NCBI GenBank assembly: GCA_963719805.1
Contig: CAVRDF010000010.1
Location: 1-64,000, forward strand
Length of the DNA: 64,000 nucleotides
Origin: JAMXLO01 sp963719805
GTDB lineage: Bacteria; Pseudomonadota; Alphaproteobacteria; Acetobacterales; Acetobacteraceae
Direction: 5' to 3'
Shown: positions 37,090 through 46,368 of the stretch, piece after piece
Position numbering within the stretch: position 1 is the first letter of the stretch
Layout: the number at the start of each line of letters is the position of its first letter
Translations under genes and position numbers: made by a program
The notes under the pieces: generated by a model
Seen by the model: the letters and a program-made list of their open reading frames with translations, nothing else
Told to the model about the DNA's origin: nothing
Databases searched by the model: none

Positions 37090-37799
37090 TAAACCACATG
37101 CCCGCGAACCTGAAGGGCGGATTGACCCTTGCGGGTTTTCGGCGCGGGTTCATCAAGGCGTCGCCTTTCATTCTGAGCAACGGCATCGCGGGCGTGGTCA
37201 TGGGCGTGGCGTATCGCGGCGTCGGGCTGGGTTTCGTTCCCGCCGTGTTGTTCAGCGTTGCCGTCTACTCGGCCACCGCGCAAGCGGTCATGCTCGGGAT
37301 GTGGGTTTCCGCGCCATCGTTCGTCCCGATGGCATTCGCATGTATTGCGACGAATGCACGCTATCTCCTGATGGGCGCCCATCTCCATCGGCTATTCGGC
37401 AATCTTCCGAAGCGGACAATGTTGCCAATTCTGTTCTTTCTCGCCGATGCATCCTGGCTGATGACCACCGCGGACGCCGAGGTCGCGGGAGCCGACGCCG
37501 GTTATTTTTTTGGCGCCAACGTGCCGATGGCGATCGGCTGGATGGGCGGCACGGGCCTCGGCTACGTACTGCCGTTGGCTCCGGGCGGACCGCTTGCCGT
37601 CGCCGCCGCGTTGCTGCCGGCTGCGTTCGTGGCGACGCTGCTGCCAAGCAGGTGGCAGGGAACGCGAACGTTATTGCCATGGACCATTTCTTCCGCCGCA
37701 GCCGTCCTTGTGTCGCGGGTGCTGGCACCCGAGTGGGGGATGCTGATCGGCGGCGCGATCGGAACTGTCGTCAGCATGCGACGCGGCGATCATGTATGA
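37074..37799 (+). CDS. azlC: AzlC, branched-chain amino-acid exporter large subunit
   Basis: A 241-residue inner-membrane protein with the AzlC pattern: GFIKASPFILSNGIAGVVMGVA, then AVLFSVAVYSATAQAVML, ACIATNARYLLMGA and five to six predicted hydrophobic helices. With AzlD it exports branched-chain amino acids or their analogues across the inner membrane. Alternative starts at 37080 and 37098 are possible. It overlaps azlD by eight bases, so the two are co-translated. The CGNR regulator gene faces it, 24 or fewer bases away. Confidence 0.9.
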   Translation: MVMAIINHMPANLKGGLTLAGFRRGFIKASPFILSNGIAGVVMGVAYRGVGLGFVPAVLFSVAVYSATAQAVMLGMWVSAPSFVPMAFACIATNARYLLMGAHLHRLFGNLPKRTMLPILFFLADASWLMTTADAEVAGADAGYFFGANVPMAIGWMGGTGLGYVLPLAPGGPLAVAAALLPAAFVATLLPSRWQGTRTLLPWTISSAAAVLVSRVLAPEWGMLIGGAIGTVVSMRRGDHV

Positions 37800-38100
37800 T
37801 TGGCGTATCTTTGCGACAATTGCCGCGCTGGGGCTCGTCAGCTACGCGCTGCGCTCGACGGGGTTTCTCGCGGCTGGCCTGATCCGGGAGGACAGCCCCG
37901 TTGCGCGCTTCCTTCATCTCGCACCCAGCAATCTGTTTGTCGCGTTCGTCGCGGCAACATGCCTGGAAGGCGGATGGGCGAACATCGCGGGTTGTATCGC
38001 TGCTCTTCTGGGTATGTTCGCAACACGCAGGGAGTGGTTCGCCCTGGCCGCCGGCTTTCTGGCCGCCGCCATCGCAGCCGAAGTCCTCCATTCGTACTGA
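37792..38100 (+). CDS. azlD: AzlD, branched-chain amino-acid exporter small subunit
   Basis: A 102-residue membrane protein with four hydrophobic segments: TIAALGLVSYALRSTGFLAAGL, LFVAFVAATCLEG, AGCIAALLGMFA and ALAAGFLAAAIAAEV. This size, topology and position are those of AzlD, the small partner of AzlC. The ATG at 37792 lies within azlC, an eight-base overlap that suggests translational coupling. Confidence 0.88.
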   Translation: MYDWRIFATIAALGLVSYALRSTGFLAAGLIREDSPVARFLHLAPSNLFVAFVAATCLEGGWANIAGCIAALLGMFATRREWFALAAGFLAAAIAAEVLHSY

Positions 38101-38135
38101 AAGAACAGCGCAACGGGCGCCGGCCCGACCTGCGG

Positions 38136-38558
38136 CTACTGCTTGGAGAATTGGTAAGAGCAGGGACGGCCCTCTGTGCGGGTGCCGGTTCCCGAGGACT
38201 GTTCGAAGTGAGCATCGATGTCATAGCCGTATTCGGTGCCTCGCGGCGTGTCCCGGCCTGGAACATATTCCTTCGAGCCGGTGAAGCCTTTCGCGTAAAG
38301 CTTGCCGCTCCCGTCGGCTTCGATGGTCCCATCGATCTGCAACGAGCTTACCTGGCCCGGCGTGCCGTGCAGACCTTGCAGAACGCCGTTCTTCACCGTG
38401 CTGACGAAGCGAAACGAGTAGCCCAAGGCATCCCGCGCCGCCGCACACGAAACCGTCGTCTGCCATGAGCCATCGTAGCGTTGCGTACCTGCTGCCGATG
38501 CGGCGTCCGCTAGGCACGTCAACAGAAGAGCCGCGAGCAGTGCAGGCAATTGGCGCAT
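38136..38558 (-). CDS. Secreted protein of unknown function
   Basis: A 140-residue protein with a clear signal peptide (MRQLPALLAALLLTCLADA, cleavage after ASA). The mature part begins RYDGSWQTTVSC and holds two or more cysteines (TVSCAAAR; RPCSYQF near the end), consistent with a disulphide, plus a beta-rich pattern (GTIEADGSGKLYAKGF). I know of similar short YDGxW periplasmic proteins but cannot name the family. GGAG lies ten bases before the ATG at 38558, favouring this start over in-frame ones at 38567 and 38603. Confidence 0.6.
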   Translation of the reverse strand: MRQLPALLAALLLTCLADAASAAGTQRYDGSWQTTVSCAAARDALGYSFRFVSTVKNGVLQGLHGTPGQVSSLQIDGTIEADGSGKLYAKGFTGSKEYVPGRDTPRGTEYGYDIDAHFEQSSGTGTRTEGRPCSYQFSKQ

Positions 38559-38618
38559 CAAGGTCATTCTCCATCGCGGATCCGGCCGCATACTGCGAAG
38601 CATCCTTTGCCCCCTGTA

Positions 38619-40001
38619 TCAGTTCAGAAAGATCTTGCCCGGGTTCAGAATGCCGCGCGGGTCGAGCGTCTGCTTCACCGAGCGCATCACCGCCAATGCC
38701 TCGGCGCCATGCTCTTGCTCGAGAAACTCGCGCTTGCCGATCCCGACGCCGTGTTCGCCGCTGCATGAACCGCCGAGCGCCAGCGCGCGCGCGACGATTT
38801 TCTTGTCCAGGTCCCAGGCGCGTTGCAGCCCGTCGGGCTCGGGCGGCACCAGGATCACTGTGTGGAAATTGCCGTCACCGACATGGCCGACAATAGGCGC
38901 CGTCAGCCCGGATGCGGCGATGTCCTCCTTGGCACCCAGGATCGCTTCATCCAGCCGTGATATCGGCACGATGGCGTCAGTGGCGATGCCCTGGTGCCCC
39001 TGCTTCAGCGCCAGGCACGCCCAATAGGCGTCATGGCGTGCCTTCCACAGCTTGCCGCGTTCGGCGGCGTCGGTAGCCCAGCGAAAGCCCTGGCCGTCAT
39101 ACCCGGTGGCGATCTCTTCCGCCTGCTGCGCCTGTTCGGCAACCGAAGCTGTCGTGCCATGGAATTCGAAGAACAGTGTCGGCAGCGCGTCCAGCCCTTC
39201 GAGCTTCGAGTAGCGGTTGCAGGCATCCATCTGCACTTCGTCCAGCAATTCCATGCGTGCGACCGGAATGCCCATTTGCAGAATGGCTATCACTGTCTCC
39301 ACTGCGCCGCGCAGTGTGGGGAACTGGCAGGTGGCGGACGACATCGCCTCGGGAATGCCGTGCAGCCGCAACTGCACTTCGGTGATGACGCCGAGCGTGC
39401 CTTCCGAGCCGATGAACAGCCGCGTCAGATCGTAGCCTGCGGCGGACTTGCGCGTGCGCCCGCCGGTGCGGATCACGCGTCCATCGGCCAGCGCGACAGT
39501 CAACCCGAGTACATTCTCGCGGATGGTGCCGTAGCGCACCGCATTGGTGCCGGAGGCACGCGTCGCGCACATGCCGCCGATGGTGCACATCGCCGTGCCC
39601 GGATCGACCGGGAAGAACAGGCCCTGGTCGCGCAGATGCTCGTTAAGCTTATCGCGGGTGACGCCAGCCTCGATGCGGCAGTCCATGTCGGGCTGGCTGA
39701 CCTGCAGGACGCGCGTCATGCGCGACAGGTCGAGCGTGATACCGCCGCGCACCGGCGTGACATGGCCTTCCAACGATGTGCCGCCGCCCCATGGCACCAG
39801 CGGCACGCGGTTGGTGTTGCACAGCGCCAGCACGCGTGCGGCTTCGTCGGACGTTTCGATGAACGCCACAGCGTCCGGCATGACGGGCGGCTGGGTGTCC
39901 TGGCCGTGCGAATGCTGCTCGCGCAGCGCGGCATTGGTGGTGATGCGCTCGCCCAGGAAATCGCGGGCGGCGGCGATCACGGTGTCGGCTTGCGTTGGCA
40001 T
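38619..40001 (-). CDS. FAD-linked oxidase, D-lactate dehydrogenase/GlcD family
   Basis: A 460-residue flavoprotein with the PCMH-type FAD domain: LVPWGGGTSLEGHVTP and the CTIGGMCATRASGTNAVRYG stretch, then KSAAGYDLTRLFIGSEGTLGVI, and a C-terminal FAD-oxidase domain ending in HGVGIGKREFLEQEHG and ILNPGKIF. This is the layout of D-lactate dehydrogenase (cytochrome) and glycolate oxidase GlcD. Substrate is likely a D-2-hydroxy acid. GAGGAC precedes the ATG at 40001; an upstream frame to 40070 is Pro-rich and not homologous. No glcE/glcF partners are adjacent. Confidence 0.9.
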   Translation of the reverse strand: MPTQADTVIAAARDFLGERITTNAALREQHSHGQDTQPPVMPDAVAFIETSDEAARVLALCNTNRVPLVPWGGGTSLEGHVTPVRGGITLDLSRMTRVLQVSQPDMDCRIEAGVTRDKLNEHLRDQGLFFPVDPGTAMCTIGGMCATRASGTNAVRYGTIRENVLGLTVALADGRVIRTGGRTRKSAAGYDLTRLFIGSEGTLGVITEVQLRLHGIPEAMSSATCQFPTLRGAVETVIAILQMGIPVARMELLDEVQMDACNRYSKLEGLDALPTLFFEFHGTTASVAEQAQQAEEIATGYDGQGFRWATDAAERGKLWKARHDAYWACLALKQGHQGIATDAIVPISRLDEAILGAKEDIAASGLTAPIVGHVGDGNFHTVILVPPEPDGLQRAWDLDKKIVARALALGGSCSGEHGVGIGKREFLEQEHGAEALAVMRSVKQTLDPRGILNPGKIFLN

Positions 40002-40152
40002 CGCGGTCCTCGGGGGTTGTGCTTGCCCCATAGGGCCTGGCGGCGCGGGGTGGCAAGGCGGCCGGCCCAATTCCTCCGCCGCGGTTGCTTGACCAGGTTG
40101 GCCGATCTCTGGTGGCTGCCTGTTTGGTCAATGCGGTCAAGGAGCCGATCGA

Positions 40153-40279
40153 TGCCGCCTTTTGTCACCCTCTACCAAGCCAAAACGCACCTTTCCGGCT
40201 TGGTCGACCGCGCTGCGGCGGGGGAAGAATCATCATCGCCAAGAACGGCGAGGCGCTGTCCGGCAGGGGCAAAGAGTGA
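40153..40279 (+). pseudogene. Phd/YefM-type antitoxin remnant
   Basis: The start PPFVTLYQAKTHLSGLVDRA is a typical Phd/VapB-like antitoxin DNA-binding domain, with AGGAG at 40141-40145 before its ATG. After RAAAGEE the frame is off by one base: IIIAKNGEALS continues in another frame and ends at 40279 in a short, truncated tail, without the toxin-neutralising C terminus. As written it cannot give a full antitoxin. Its stop overlaps the toxin remnant by four bases, as in intact pairs. Confidence 0.75.
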
Positions 40280-40436
40280 ACCTGCTGCTCGATACAAACG
40301 TCTTCCTGTGGTGTGACAGCCAGCACGATCCATTCGACTGCATGCTGGTCGCACAAGCCCGACGCCGCTTACACTCGCGACCGCCGACGTGGCGATCCGC
40401 GCCGATCCGAACGTCGTCCAGTTCTGGGCTGGCTGA
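40276..40436 (+). pseudogene. VapC-type PIN-domain toxin remnant
   Basis: It begins MNLLLDTNVFLW, the first acidic metal-binding strand of PIN/VapC ribonucleases, from a GTG overlapping the antitoxin stop (GTGA). It then jumps directly to HDPFDCMLVAQA, the family's C-terminal motif, so about 80 middle residues with the other catalytic acids are missing. After AQAR a frame shift leads to PLTLATADVAIRADP and NVVQFWAG. Deletion and frame error make it non-functional. Confidence 0.8.
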
Positions 40437-40467
40437 CGGCACGGCAGGGCCGTCCCAGCACCAGCTG

Positions 40468-41187
40468 TCAGGTCGCGTCCGGATAACTCGTGCGGTAGGT
40501 TTCCAGCAGCACCTCATCGAGCCGGCGTCCCGGCTGATACGCCGCCATGCCGCCGGCCTCACGCGTCACGTCAGGCAACTGCCGAGGGCATTCCTCGGCC
40601 TCGCCGATGACAGTGCGCAGCGGGAAGACAGCGCACCACGCGGGGACGTTGGCGTAATCCTCCTCATCGTCCGATACGCCGGTGGATCGGATCTTCGCCG
40701 CCGCATCCTCGATCTCCATCTCGAGGATGGTGATCGCCTTGATCTCTTGTGTGGTCGGCTGGCGGATGACCGCGGCGCGGCCGGGAAAGAAGCGATCGAT
40801 GAAGGCGTCCATGGCGGCCAATTTCGCTTTCTGCTCGGTCACCGCGTGCGCCATCCCGTACGCCATCACGCAGCGATAATTCACCGAGTGATGGAAGCCC
40901 GACCGGGCCAGGACGATTCCGTCGTTATGTGTGACGGTCAGGCAGACCGGCATTCCCTTCGCCTGCGCGCGTGCGATGCGGCTGGCCGAGGACGCGTGCC
41001 AATACAGCCGATCGCCTTCGCGCCAGAACGATGTGGGCGTGCAGAACGGCTGGCCGTCGATCGCATACGCGATATGGCAGACCATTGCGGCGTCGAGGAT
41101 CGCGTGGACTGTAGGGCGATCGTAGTGGCTGCGCTCATGTTTGCGTCGCACGCGATTGCGGCTGGTAATCGGGTAGGCGTCGCCCAT
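40468..41187 (-). CDS. Pyridoxamine 5'-phosphate oxidase-fold flavin-binding protein
   Basis: A 239-residue split-barrel protein. ILDAAMVCHIAYAIDGQPFCTPTSFWREGDRLYWHAS matches the flavin-nucleotide-binding PNPOx-like family, and the GFHHSVNYRCVMAYGMA strand pair follows. Such proteins bind FMN and act as oxidases or reductases of unknown substrate; some are nitroimidazole resistance proteins. GGAG stands 11 bases before the ATG at 41187. It is alone and points toward the toxin remnants, with 31 bases between stops. Confidence 0.85.
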   Translation of the reverse strand: MGDAYPITSRNRVRRKHERSHYDRPTVHAILDAAMVCHIAYAIDGQPFCTPTSFWREGDRLYWHASSASRIARAQAKGMPVCLTVTHNDGIVLARSGFHHSVNYRCVMAYGMAHAVTEQKAKLAAMDAFIDRFFPGRAAVIRQPTTQEIKAITILEMEIEDAAAKIRSTGVSDDEEDYANVPAWCAVFPLRTVIGEAEECPRQLPDVTREAGGMAAYQPGRRLDEVLLETYRTSYPDAT

Positions 41188-41265
41188 CGGGCAGCTCCAT
41201 TGCTACATGTCCCTAGGACACCCGTTATGCGACCGGATCAAAAGGGCCGCACATCGTGACGTCGA

Positions 41266-42333
41266 TCAGTCCAATTGGCGCCGCGGGACGAGTGCAACGC
41301 CGCTGTGAACGAGAGTGACGGCGACTTCGCCCGCGACCTCGAACGGTGATTCGACATCGTGTGAGATGACGAACAACTGCCTCTCTAGCCCCGCTATGCT
41401 CACCCAGTATTCCATGTGGCTGCCGAGATAGGCTGCCCTGGCGATACGGCCGTTCAGGCCATCGCCCTGGCGCGACAGCATGAGCGCCTGCGGCCGGATG
41501 GAAAGCTCCGCGTCGCCTTCGGCTGCGCCGTGATGCGGCAGTGTCAGTTGCAACGAGCCCAGCCGCACTGTCGCCAACTCACCCTGGCGGCTCGCCACCG
41601 TCACCGGCACGATGTTGGCGTCGCCGATGAAGTCGGCGACGAAGTGGCTGTTCGGCGCCTCGTACAGCGCGCGCGGTGTGCCATCCTGTGCCACCTCCGC
41701 CATGCGCATAACCATGATGCGGTCGGAGATCGCCAGCGCTTCCTGCTGGTCATGCGTGACATAGACCGCGGTGAGCGACAGGCTCTCCTGTAGTTCGCGG
41801 ATTTCCTCGCGAACGCGCCGGCGCAGCTTGGCATCCAGGTTGGACAGCGGTTCGTCGAACAGCAGTACCTTCGGTTCCAGCACGATGGCGCGCGCGACCG
41901 CGACACGCTGCTGCTGGCCGCCGGACAACTCGCTTGGCAGCCGCGCGCCATAGCCGGCGAGTCCGACCAGCGCCAGCTTCGCTTGAGCAAGGTCCACGGA
42001 TTGTGCCTTGCGCATGCCGGACGCGCGCAGGCCGTAACAGACGTTCTCCAGCACCGTCATGTGCGGGAACAGTGCATAGGACTGGAATACCATCGACACG
42101 TCGCGCTCGGCTGCCGACAGCAATGTGACATCGTCGCCGTCGATCAGGATGCGCCCGTCGCTCGCCTGTTCCAGACCAGCGATCAGCCGCAGGATCGTCG
42201 TCTTGCCGCAACCCGATGGTCCCAGCAGCGTCACCAGCGTACCGCGTTCAATGGCGAAGCTGACGGTGTGCAGCGCCGTGACGCCGCCAAAGCGCTTGGT
42301 GACGCCGCGGAATTCGACGGCAGCGGTTGTCAC
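41266..42333 (-). CDS. ABC-transporter ATPase, iron(III)/spermidine type
   Basis: A 355-residue ATPase. Walker A is in GPSGCGKTTILR, the signature motif LSGGQQQRVAVARA, Walker B LLFDEPLSNLDAKLRR, and H-loop VYVTHDQQEAL. A C-terminal regulatory TOBE-like domain (about 270-350) follows, as in FbpC and PotA. It powers uptake with the permease and binding protein of the same operon. The GTG start (42333) overlaps the permease stop by four bases, so translation is coupled. Confidence 0.93.
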   Translation of the reverse strand: MTTAAVEFRGVTKRFGGVTALHTVSFAIERGTLVTLLGPSGCGKTTILRLIAGLEQASDGRILIDGDDVTLLSAAERDVSMVFQSYALFPHMTVLENVCYGLRASGMRKAQSVDLAQAKLALVGLAGYGARLPSELSGGQQQRVAVARAIVLEPKVLLFDEPLSNLDAKLRRRVREEIRELQESLSLTAVYVTHDQQEALAISDRIMVMRMAEVAQDGTPRALYEAPNSHFVADFIGDANIVPVTVASRQGELATVRLGSLQLTLPHHGAAEGDAELSIRPQALMLSRQGDGLNGRIARAAYLGSHMEYWVSIAGLERQLFVISHDVESPFEVAGEVAVTLVHSGVALVPRRQLD

Positions 42334-44474
42334 GATTGCACCAGTGCAAGTCCCGGGGCCTCGACCGGCGGCGCCTCGCTGCGGCGGCCGATGCGGCGCT
42401 CGCCGACGACAAGCTGGATGAGCACAAGCACCAGCATCATGAACAGGACCAGCATCGCCGAATACACGATCGCCACGCCGTATTCACCGACATCAGCGCG
42501 GCCGACGATATAGACGGTGGCGAGATTGTAGTGGCCGGTGACCAGGAAGATCACTGCGCTCACCGCGGTGACGGCGCGAACGAAGCTGTACACCATGGCG
42601 GTGACGATAGCCGGCCGCAGCATCGGCAGGATCACCCGGATCAGTGTGCCGAACGAATGCGATCCCAGTGTCAGCGACGCTTCGTCAAGACTGCGATCGA
42701 TCTGGCTGAGATTGGCGAGGCCGGCACGAATGCCGACGGGCATATTCCGAAATGCGAAAGCGATCGCAATGATTGTGCCGGTGCCGGTGAGTGATACCGG
42801 CGGCACATTGAACGCCAGGATGTAGGCGACACCGATCACTGTGCCAGGAATGGCGAAGCTCATCATTGCCAGGAATTCGAACACACGGCGTCCCGGAAAC
42901 TGTTGGCGATCGAGCAGCCATGCGGTGAGGATGCCGAGCGCCGCGGTGAAAGGCATGGCGATCAATGCGACCTCCATCGTCACGATGAAGGAGTTCCAGG
43001 CGGAACCGGACAGGAACCAGCCGCCGACGCCCTTCTCGATGGAGAACGCGGTCCAGAAATATTCCAACGTCGGCGTGTTGTCGCGGCCGACCGAGACGAC
43101 GAATCCGCCGATGAGGATCATGCCGTACACTGCGACGGTCAGCATCAGCCACGGCACGATTGCCGCGTAGCACGCGGCGCGTATTCCGCCCGGCAGCGTC
43201 GCCGGAATGCCGGTGTGCCCCTTGCCGGCGACAGTCGCGTAGCTGCGGCTTCCTAGCCAGAATCGTTGTGCGAGGAACGCGGTCAGGGTGAATGCCAGCA
43301 GTACGATGGCGAGCACCGCGGCACGGCCCTGATCATGCGAAGCGCCGACAACGGCGAAGAAGATGTCGGTGGAAAGCACATTGAAGTTGCCGCCGATGAC
43401 CAGAGGATTTGCGAAGTCGGCCATGCTCTCGATGAAGCCGATAAGGAAGGCGTTGGCAAGTCCTGGCCTGATCAGCGGCCAGGTGACGGTGCGGAAGGTG
43501 TACCAGCGTGTCGCGCGCAGCGTCTGCGACGCTTCCTCCAGGCTCGGTGCGACCCCTTGCAGCACGCCCAGCAGCACCATCAGCGATATCGGCGTGAACG
43601 CCAGCACCTGCGCGATGGTGATGCCGGGCATTCCGTAGATCCAGCGGCTGCGTGGCAGGTCGAACAGGTTGGTGATCCACACGGTCACCATGCCGGCGCG
43701 GCCGAACAGCAGGATCAGCGCCAGTCCGATGACGAACGGCGGCGTGATGATCGGCAGGATCGACAGCGCGCGCAGCAGCGGCTTCATCGGCATGCGGGTG
43801 CGCAGCGCGACAAGTGCGAAAGCGAGCCCGAGCAATGTGGTCAGCACGCCGACAAGTGTTGCCTCGGCAACGGTGTTCCACGCGACGCCGCAGCTTCGTG
43901 TACCAGTAATGCAGTCGATGCCCCAGATCGAGCGGCTGAACAGCTTCGTCAGGAACAGTGAAGGCGCAAAGCCGCCGTCATTGTCGCGCACCGCCGAGGA
44001 CAGGACGCAGACCACCGGATAGAATACGAACAGCGCGATCAGGCCGACGACGAGCAGGATCGAACTGACGACGAACACGTCGCCCTTGCAGACGCCGAGA
44101 CGCGCGAGGCCATAGGCAATCAGCATCAGGCAGGCAAGCGCATAGGCAATGGCGCCCCAGCCGAGTGCCTGCTGCGCTGGGCCAGTGCCGGACGCGAAGC
44201 TCCAGCCGTGCTGGCCGATCAGCAGGCCTTCCAGTATCAGCCACAGCAGGCCGGCGCCGCCGCAGGCGATCAGCAGCCGATACGATGGACGCGCGAGGCA
44301 CAACAGCAAAGGCAACCCCAGCGGCCAAAGCCACGGCGCACCCGCGAGCAGGGCCGGCGGTGAGATGCGGTCGTCGAGACCATACCATGGCAGAAACAGC
44401 AGTCCGGCTCCGCCCACTCCGAGCCAGACGATCAGGAAGCGTGGCAAGTGGTCCGGCCCGAACAGTCGCGCCAC
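42330..44474 (-). CDS. Fused ABC-transporter permease, FbpB type
   Basis: About 714 residues with two permease domains in one chain, as in FbpB/CysT-like iron(III) permeases. Each half has the EAA loop: LEEASQTLRATRWYTFR in the first half and LDEASLTLGSHSFGTLIR in the second. Twelve or more hydrophobic helices are spread over the length. I chose GTG 44474 (VARLFGPD), six bases past the binding-protein stop, with TAAGGA overlapping that stop; a longer frame to 44513 would overlap the gene before it. Confidence 0.9.
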   Translation of the reverse strand: MARLFGPDHLPRFLIVWLGVGGAGLLFLPWYGLDDRISPPALLAGAPWLWPLGLPLLLCLARPSYRLLIACGGAGLLWLILEGLLIGQHGWSFASGTGPAQQALGWGAIAYALACLMLIAYGLARLGVCKGDVFVVSSILLVVGLIALFVFYPVVCVLSSAVRDNDGGFAPSLFLTKLFSRSIWGIDCITGTRSCGVAWNTVAEATLVGVLTTLLGLAFALVALRTRMPMKPLLRALSILPIITPPFVIGLALILLFGRAGMVTVWITNLFDLPRSRWIYGMPGITIAQVLAFTPISLMVLLGVLQGVAPSLEEASQTLRATRWYTFRTVTWPLIRPGLANAFLIGFIESMADFANPLVIGGNFNVLSTDIFFAVVGASHDQGRAAVLAIVLLAFTLTAFLAQRFWLGSRSYATVAGKGHTGIPATLPGGIRAACYAAIVPWLMLTVAVYGMILIGGFVVSVGRDNTPTLEYFWTAFSIEKGVGGWFLSGSAWNSFIVTMEVALIAMPFTAALGILTAWLLDRQQFPGRRVFEFLAMMSFAIPGTVIGVAYILAFNVPPVSLTGTGTIIAIAFAFRNMPVGIRAGLANLSQIDRSLDEASLTLGSHSFGTLIRVILPMLRPAIVTAMVYSFVRAVTAVSAVIFLVTGHYNLATVYIVGRADVGEYGVAIVYSAMLVLFMMLVLVLIQLVVGERRIGRRSEAPPVEAPGLALVQS

Positions 44475-44479
44475 TGTCC

Positions 44480-45508
44480 TTACTTCGGTGCGTTCTTCAC
44501 CTCGTCGGTCCATTTGCCGAGCAGACGCTTGCGCGTGTCGGACGAACCGTACTTCGCGAAGTCGTATTCGATCAGCTTGATCTTCGACAGGTCAGGCGCT
44601 TCCGGCGGCACCGGCGTGTCGGGGTTGGACGGAATCTGAAAACTGCCAGTGGTGGCAGCGATCTTCTGCGCGTCGGCGGTCAGCGCCCAGTCGTAGAACT
44701 TCTTCGCTTCGTCCATGTGCTTCGCGCCGGCAATCAGGCTGAGCGAACCGATTTCATAGCCGGTGCCCTCGCACGGCGACACCACGGCGACCGGTTTTTT
44801 ATGCTCGGCGACATCGATGATGTCGTGCTGGAAGGCTATGCCAATCAGTGTCTCACCCTGCCCGGTGGCAAGAGCCGGAGCGGCGCCGGCCTTGGTGTAT
44901 TCGTTGATGTTGTGGTTCAGCGCCTTCAGGTATTCGAAGCCTTTGTCCTCACCCATCAATTGCACCATCGTCGCCAGCATGGTCCAGGCGGTGCCGGATG
45001 AATTCGGATCAGCCATCTGCACCTCGCCCTTGAACTCCGGCTTGATCAGATCGGCCCAGCAGGCGGGCGCCGTCAGCTTGCGCCGCTTCATGTCCTCGGT
45101 GTTGTAGCCGAAGCCGAGCGCGCCGAGATACAACCCTACAGTGCGGAATTGCGATCGTTGCGCCTGGCGCTGCGCCCAGTCGCGCAGTTTCGGCAGCATC
45201 GGCGACTGGTATGGCTCGGTGACCTTTTCATCGGCCGCCTGCAAATGGGGATCGCCGGTGCCGCCAAACCATACGTCACCGTGCGGATTGTCCTTTTCCG
45301 CGCGCACGCGGGCATAGACCTCGCCGGCGCTCATGCGGGTCATATCGACCTGTACGCCCGTCTCCTTCTGGTAAGCGTTGGTTACGGCACGGCACCATTT
45401 CTCATCGACGCCGCAATAGATCACCAGTTGCCGCTGCGCCTGCGCGTGACCGATCACCACCGCGGTCAATGCGATGGCGCCGGCGATGCTGCTGCGAATG
45501 CTTGCCAC
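44480..45508 (-). CDS. Iron(III)-type periplasmic substrate-binding protein
   Basis: A 342-residue periplasmic binding protein with signal peptide (SIAGAIALTAVVIGHAQA). QLVIYCGVDEKWCRAV and ARVRAEKDNPHGDVWFGGTG are typical of FbpA/AfuA- and phosphonate-related binding proteins, and NSSGTAWTMLATMVQL and GYEIGSLSLIAGAKH are later landmarks. It is the first gene of an SBP-permease-ATPase operon. Iron(III) is the usual substrate, but thiamine, spermidine and 2-aminoethylphosphonate systems are close relatives. GGGAGAAG precedes the GTG start. Confidence 0.85.
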   Translation of the reverse strand: MASIRSSIAGAIALTAVVIGHAQAQRQLVIYCGVDEKWCRAVTNAYQKETGVQVDMTRMSAGEVYARVRAEKDNPHGDVWFGGTGDPHLQAADEKVTEPYQSPMLPKLRDWAQRQAQRSQFRTVGLYLGALGFGYNTEDMKRRKLTAPACWADLIKPEFKGEVQMADPNSSGTAWTMLATMVQLMGEDKGFEYLKALNHNINEYTKAGAAPALATGQGETLIGIAFQHDIIDVAEHKKPVAVVSPCEGTGYEIGSLSLIAGAKHMDEAKKFYDWALTADAQKIAATTGSFQIPSNPDTPVPPEAPDLSKIKLIEYDFAKYGSSDTRKRLLGKWTDEVKNAPK

Positions 45509-45582
45509 GGCGCTTCTCCCGATCCTTATGACCGCGCATTGGATCGGGCTTCGGGCGCCACTGCAATAGACCTGTCGCGTGG

Positions 45583-46368
45583 TTATCCTGCCATTCGCCG
45601 CAGCGCCTCGGCCGTCGCCGCGTCGGCTGGATAGAACGCCTCCATCGCCAGTTCAGAGAGCGTGATATCGACCGGTGTGCCGAACACGGTGATGGTGCCG
45701 AAGAACGACAGCTGCTCGGTATCGGTCCTCATGCGGAACGGCACCACGACGGTAGCGGAGTCAGGTTCCGGGTGCGTGCCTTCGGGCGCCGGGTAGTCGC
45801 GCAGCTCGCGCATCAGGCGGATCAGCACCGGATCGCTGGTCATGTCGATCTGGTGGCGCAGCCGCGATAGCAGATGCGCGCGCCATTCCGCCAGGTTGAT
45901 CGTGCGCGGCGCCAGGCCATCCGGATGCAGGCTGACGCGCAGCACGTTCACTGGCGGCTGCAGCAGATGCGCCGCCACACTGGACATCAGCCGCTGCGTC
46001 ATGGTGTTGGCGGCGACCAGCGTCCAGTGCCGGTCCACCGCCAGGGCGGGGAACGGCTCGTGGCCGGCCAGCACCTGGTCGATCGCAAATCGCGCGACCT
46101 GCAAGGCAGGATCGGTCAACGCACGCTCGGGAAACACCGGCGCGAAACCGGCGGCATGCAGCAGGATATTGCGCTCGCGCAGCGGCACATCCAGCCGCTC
46201 GGCAAGCTGCAACACCATGTCGCGGCTCGGCCGCGACCGGCCGGTTTCCAGGAAGCTCAGATGACGCGTCGATATCTCGGCATCCAGCGCGAGATCCAAC
46301 TGGCTCAGGCGGCGGCGCTGGCGCCACTCGCGCAACAGGTCACCAACGGGGCGAACGGATGTGCTCAT
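45583..46368 (-). CDS. XRE-family transcriptional regulator with MmyB-like ligand domain
   Basis: A 261-residue protein. The N-terminal helix-turn-helix (about 8-65) reads LLREWRQRRRLSQLDLALDAEISTRHLSFLETGRSRPS. The remainder matches the MmyB-like ligand-binding domain: PALAVDRHWTLVAANTM, then DMTSDPVLIRLMRELRDYP, and a C-terminal LSFFGTITVFGTPVDITLSEL. Such regulators bind small molecules such as fatty acids. It is divergent from the SDR/hydroxyacid dehydrogenase operon, 146 bases away, and probably regulates it. Start ATG at 46368 (MSTSV). Confidence 0.88.
   Translation of the reverse strand: MSTSVRPVGDLLREWRQRRRLSQLDLALDAEISTRHLSFLETGRSRPSRDMVLQLAERLDVPLRERNILLHAAGFAPVFPERALTDPALQVARFAIDQVLAGHEPFPALAVDRHWTLVAANTMTQRLMSSVAAHLLQPPVNVLRVSLHPDGLAPRTINLAEWRAHLLSRLRHQIDMTSDPVLIRLMRELRDYPAPEGTHPEPDSATVVVPFRMRTDTEQLSFFGTITVFGTPVDITLSELAMEAFYPADAATAEALRRMAG

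Noticed and set aside
38994..40316. 440-residue forward frame antisense to the D-lactate dehydrogenase-like gene
   Set aside because: Shadow frame; only the last few dozen residues coincide with the antitoxin remnant.
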